Positions 20,838 to 21,151 of a stretch of DNA of 21,151 nt are shown in pieces. The translations under genes were made by a program, and so were the position numbers. The stretch lies in IMG/VR virus record IMGVR_UViG_3300039106_000288, positions 5,831 through 26,981 of that record. The stretch is one strand, 5' to 3'. The notes under the pieces are model-generated. The model did no database searches and was not told the DNA's origin. It saw only the letters and a program-made list of their open reading frames with translations. This stretch comes from a virus. Positions within the stretch are counted from its first letter, which is position 1. Each line of letters starts with the position of its first letter.

Positions 20838-20894
20838 CTATAGAACCACTCCATCAATTCCCGAAACAGGTGGTATAGGTATTACATTTGCCAT
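20838..20894 (-). pseudogene. Orphan 5' end of the split virion gene (18 codons)
   Basis: ATG 20894 has a perfect AGGAG with 6-base spacing and encodes MANVIPIPPVSGIDGVVL before TAG. SGIDGVV is also at the start of the 557-residue virion protein. A 23-base stretch (20843-20865) matches 19623-19645 with four differences, all in third codon positions. This is best read as the original gene start, cut off by the homing-gene insertion and still translated as a short peptide. Confidence 0.75.
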
Positions 20895-20904
20895 ACGGCA
20901 CTCC

Positions 20905-21147
20905 TTATATGGTTCTAATAGAAACTAAAGCAGTCAGATCTACTGTATCTTGAAAATACAACTTCACCACTTTAGATAAAAAACGATACTCCATGGCATC
21001 GAGGGATTGTACGGTATCACTAGCATGTGGGTATATGACGATGTATCGTGGATCGATACCGATGCGAGCTGGATCGAATCTCAACAGAAACTCATATGGT
21101 CGACATATATCCAGGATCTCTAGATCCGTGAGGTTTTTCATGATCAT
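20905..21147 (-). CDS. Small unknown protein at the right edge
   Basis: At least 80 residues. ATG 21147 and ATG 21141 are both possible starts, and the sequence that would hold the ribosome site is at or beyond the edge. Sequence LTDLEILDICRPYEFLLRFDPARIGIDPRYIVIYPHASD, taken in parts, suggests an alpha/beta small protein; YRFLSKVVKLYFQDTVDLTALV follows. No known domain. Its stop is 10 bases before the old start of the virion gene, so it probably belongs to the same virion operon. Confidence 0.6.
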   Translation of the reverse strand: MIMKNLTDLEILDICRPYEFLLRFDPARIGIDPRYIVIYPHASDTVQSLDAMEYRFLSKVVKLYFQDTVDLTALVSIRTI

Positions 21148-21151
21148 AGAC

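Noticed and set aside
19665-20894. Group I intron or intein in the virion gene
   Set aside because: Only about 50 bases lie between the orphan stop and the endonuclease start, and the endonuclease end overlaps the restored gene, leaving no room for a ribozyme core. The orphan frame ends in TAG and no intein motifs are seen.
1-21151. CRISPR array, insertion sequence or transposase
   Set aside because: No regularly spaced direct repeats and no transposase or terminal inverted-repeat pair were seen.

Overview
The window looks like part of a jumbo, nucleus-forming tailed phage of the phiKZ-like group (Chimalliviridae-type). Three genes carry this call: a PhuZ-like phage tubulin (5894-6865, minus), a very divergent family B DNA polymerase with the DTDS motif (1149-3254, minus), and a phiKZ-type large terminase (14685-16814, plus). 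Gene packing is dense, with ATGA and TAAATG junctions, strong AGGAG ribosome sites, almost no recognisable small proteins, and a tRNA gene. The host is Gram-negative by inference (periplasmic lytic transglycosylase, Sec signal peptides); I cannot name it.

Layout. Positions 1-569 hold the end of a plus-strand gene, probably structural. A palindromic terminator separates it from a minus-strand block (701-7435): HAD-like phosphatase, DNA polymerase, SH3-like small protein, a run of small related unknown proteins, tubulin and a secreted lytic transglycosylase. A 730-base structured divergent region follows. The plus-strand genes at 8164-10108 are unknown, possibly structural. Positions 10172-11134 hold a small minus gene, a tRNA with anticodon CAT, an unusual tRNA-like RNA ending in CCA, and more paired-stem units. 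The minus block 11136-14572 encodes two tandem paralogs, small secreted or membrane proteins and a DUF1566/Lcl-type protein. Terminase is on plus. The rest (16864-21147) is minus: two small genes, a promoter-terminator cassette with no clear gene, and a large phiKZ-type virion protein whose 5' end has been split by a GIY-YIG homing endonuclease gene.

Regulation. Six copies of one motif on the minus strand, AGTCATATATACTTTA with a CTARA box at fixed distance upstream, sit before short leaders of small minus-strand genes. I read them as promoters of a phage RNA polymerase, possibly the early class. Their leaders share hairpins, and one 108-base leader is present twice.

Most notable: (1) the homing endonuclease insertion, where the displaced gene start survives as an 18-codon orphan and the restored copy carries four consecutive synonymous changes; (2) the tRNA-like RNA at 10781-10881; (3) the promoter family and the apparently gene-less cassette at 17495-17689.
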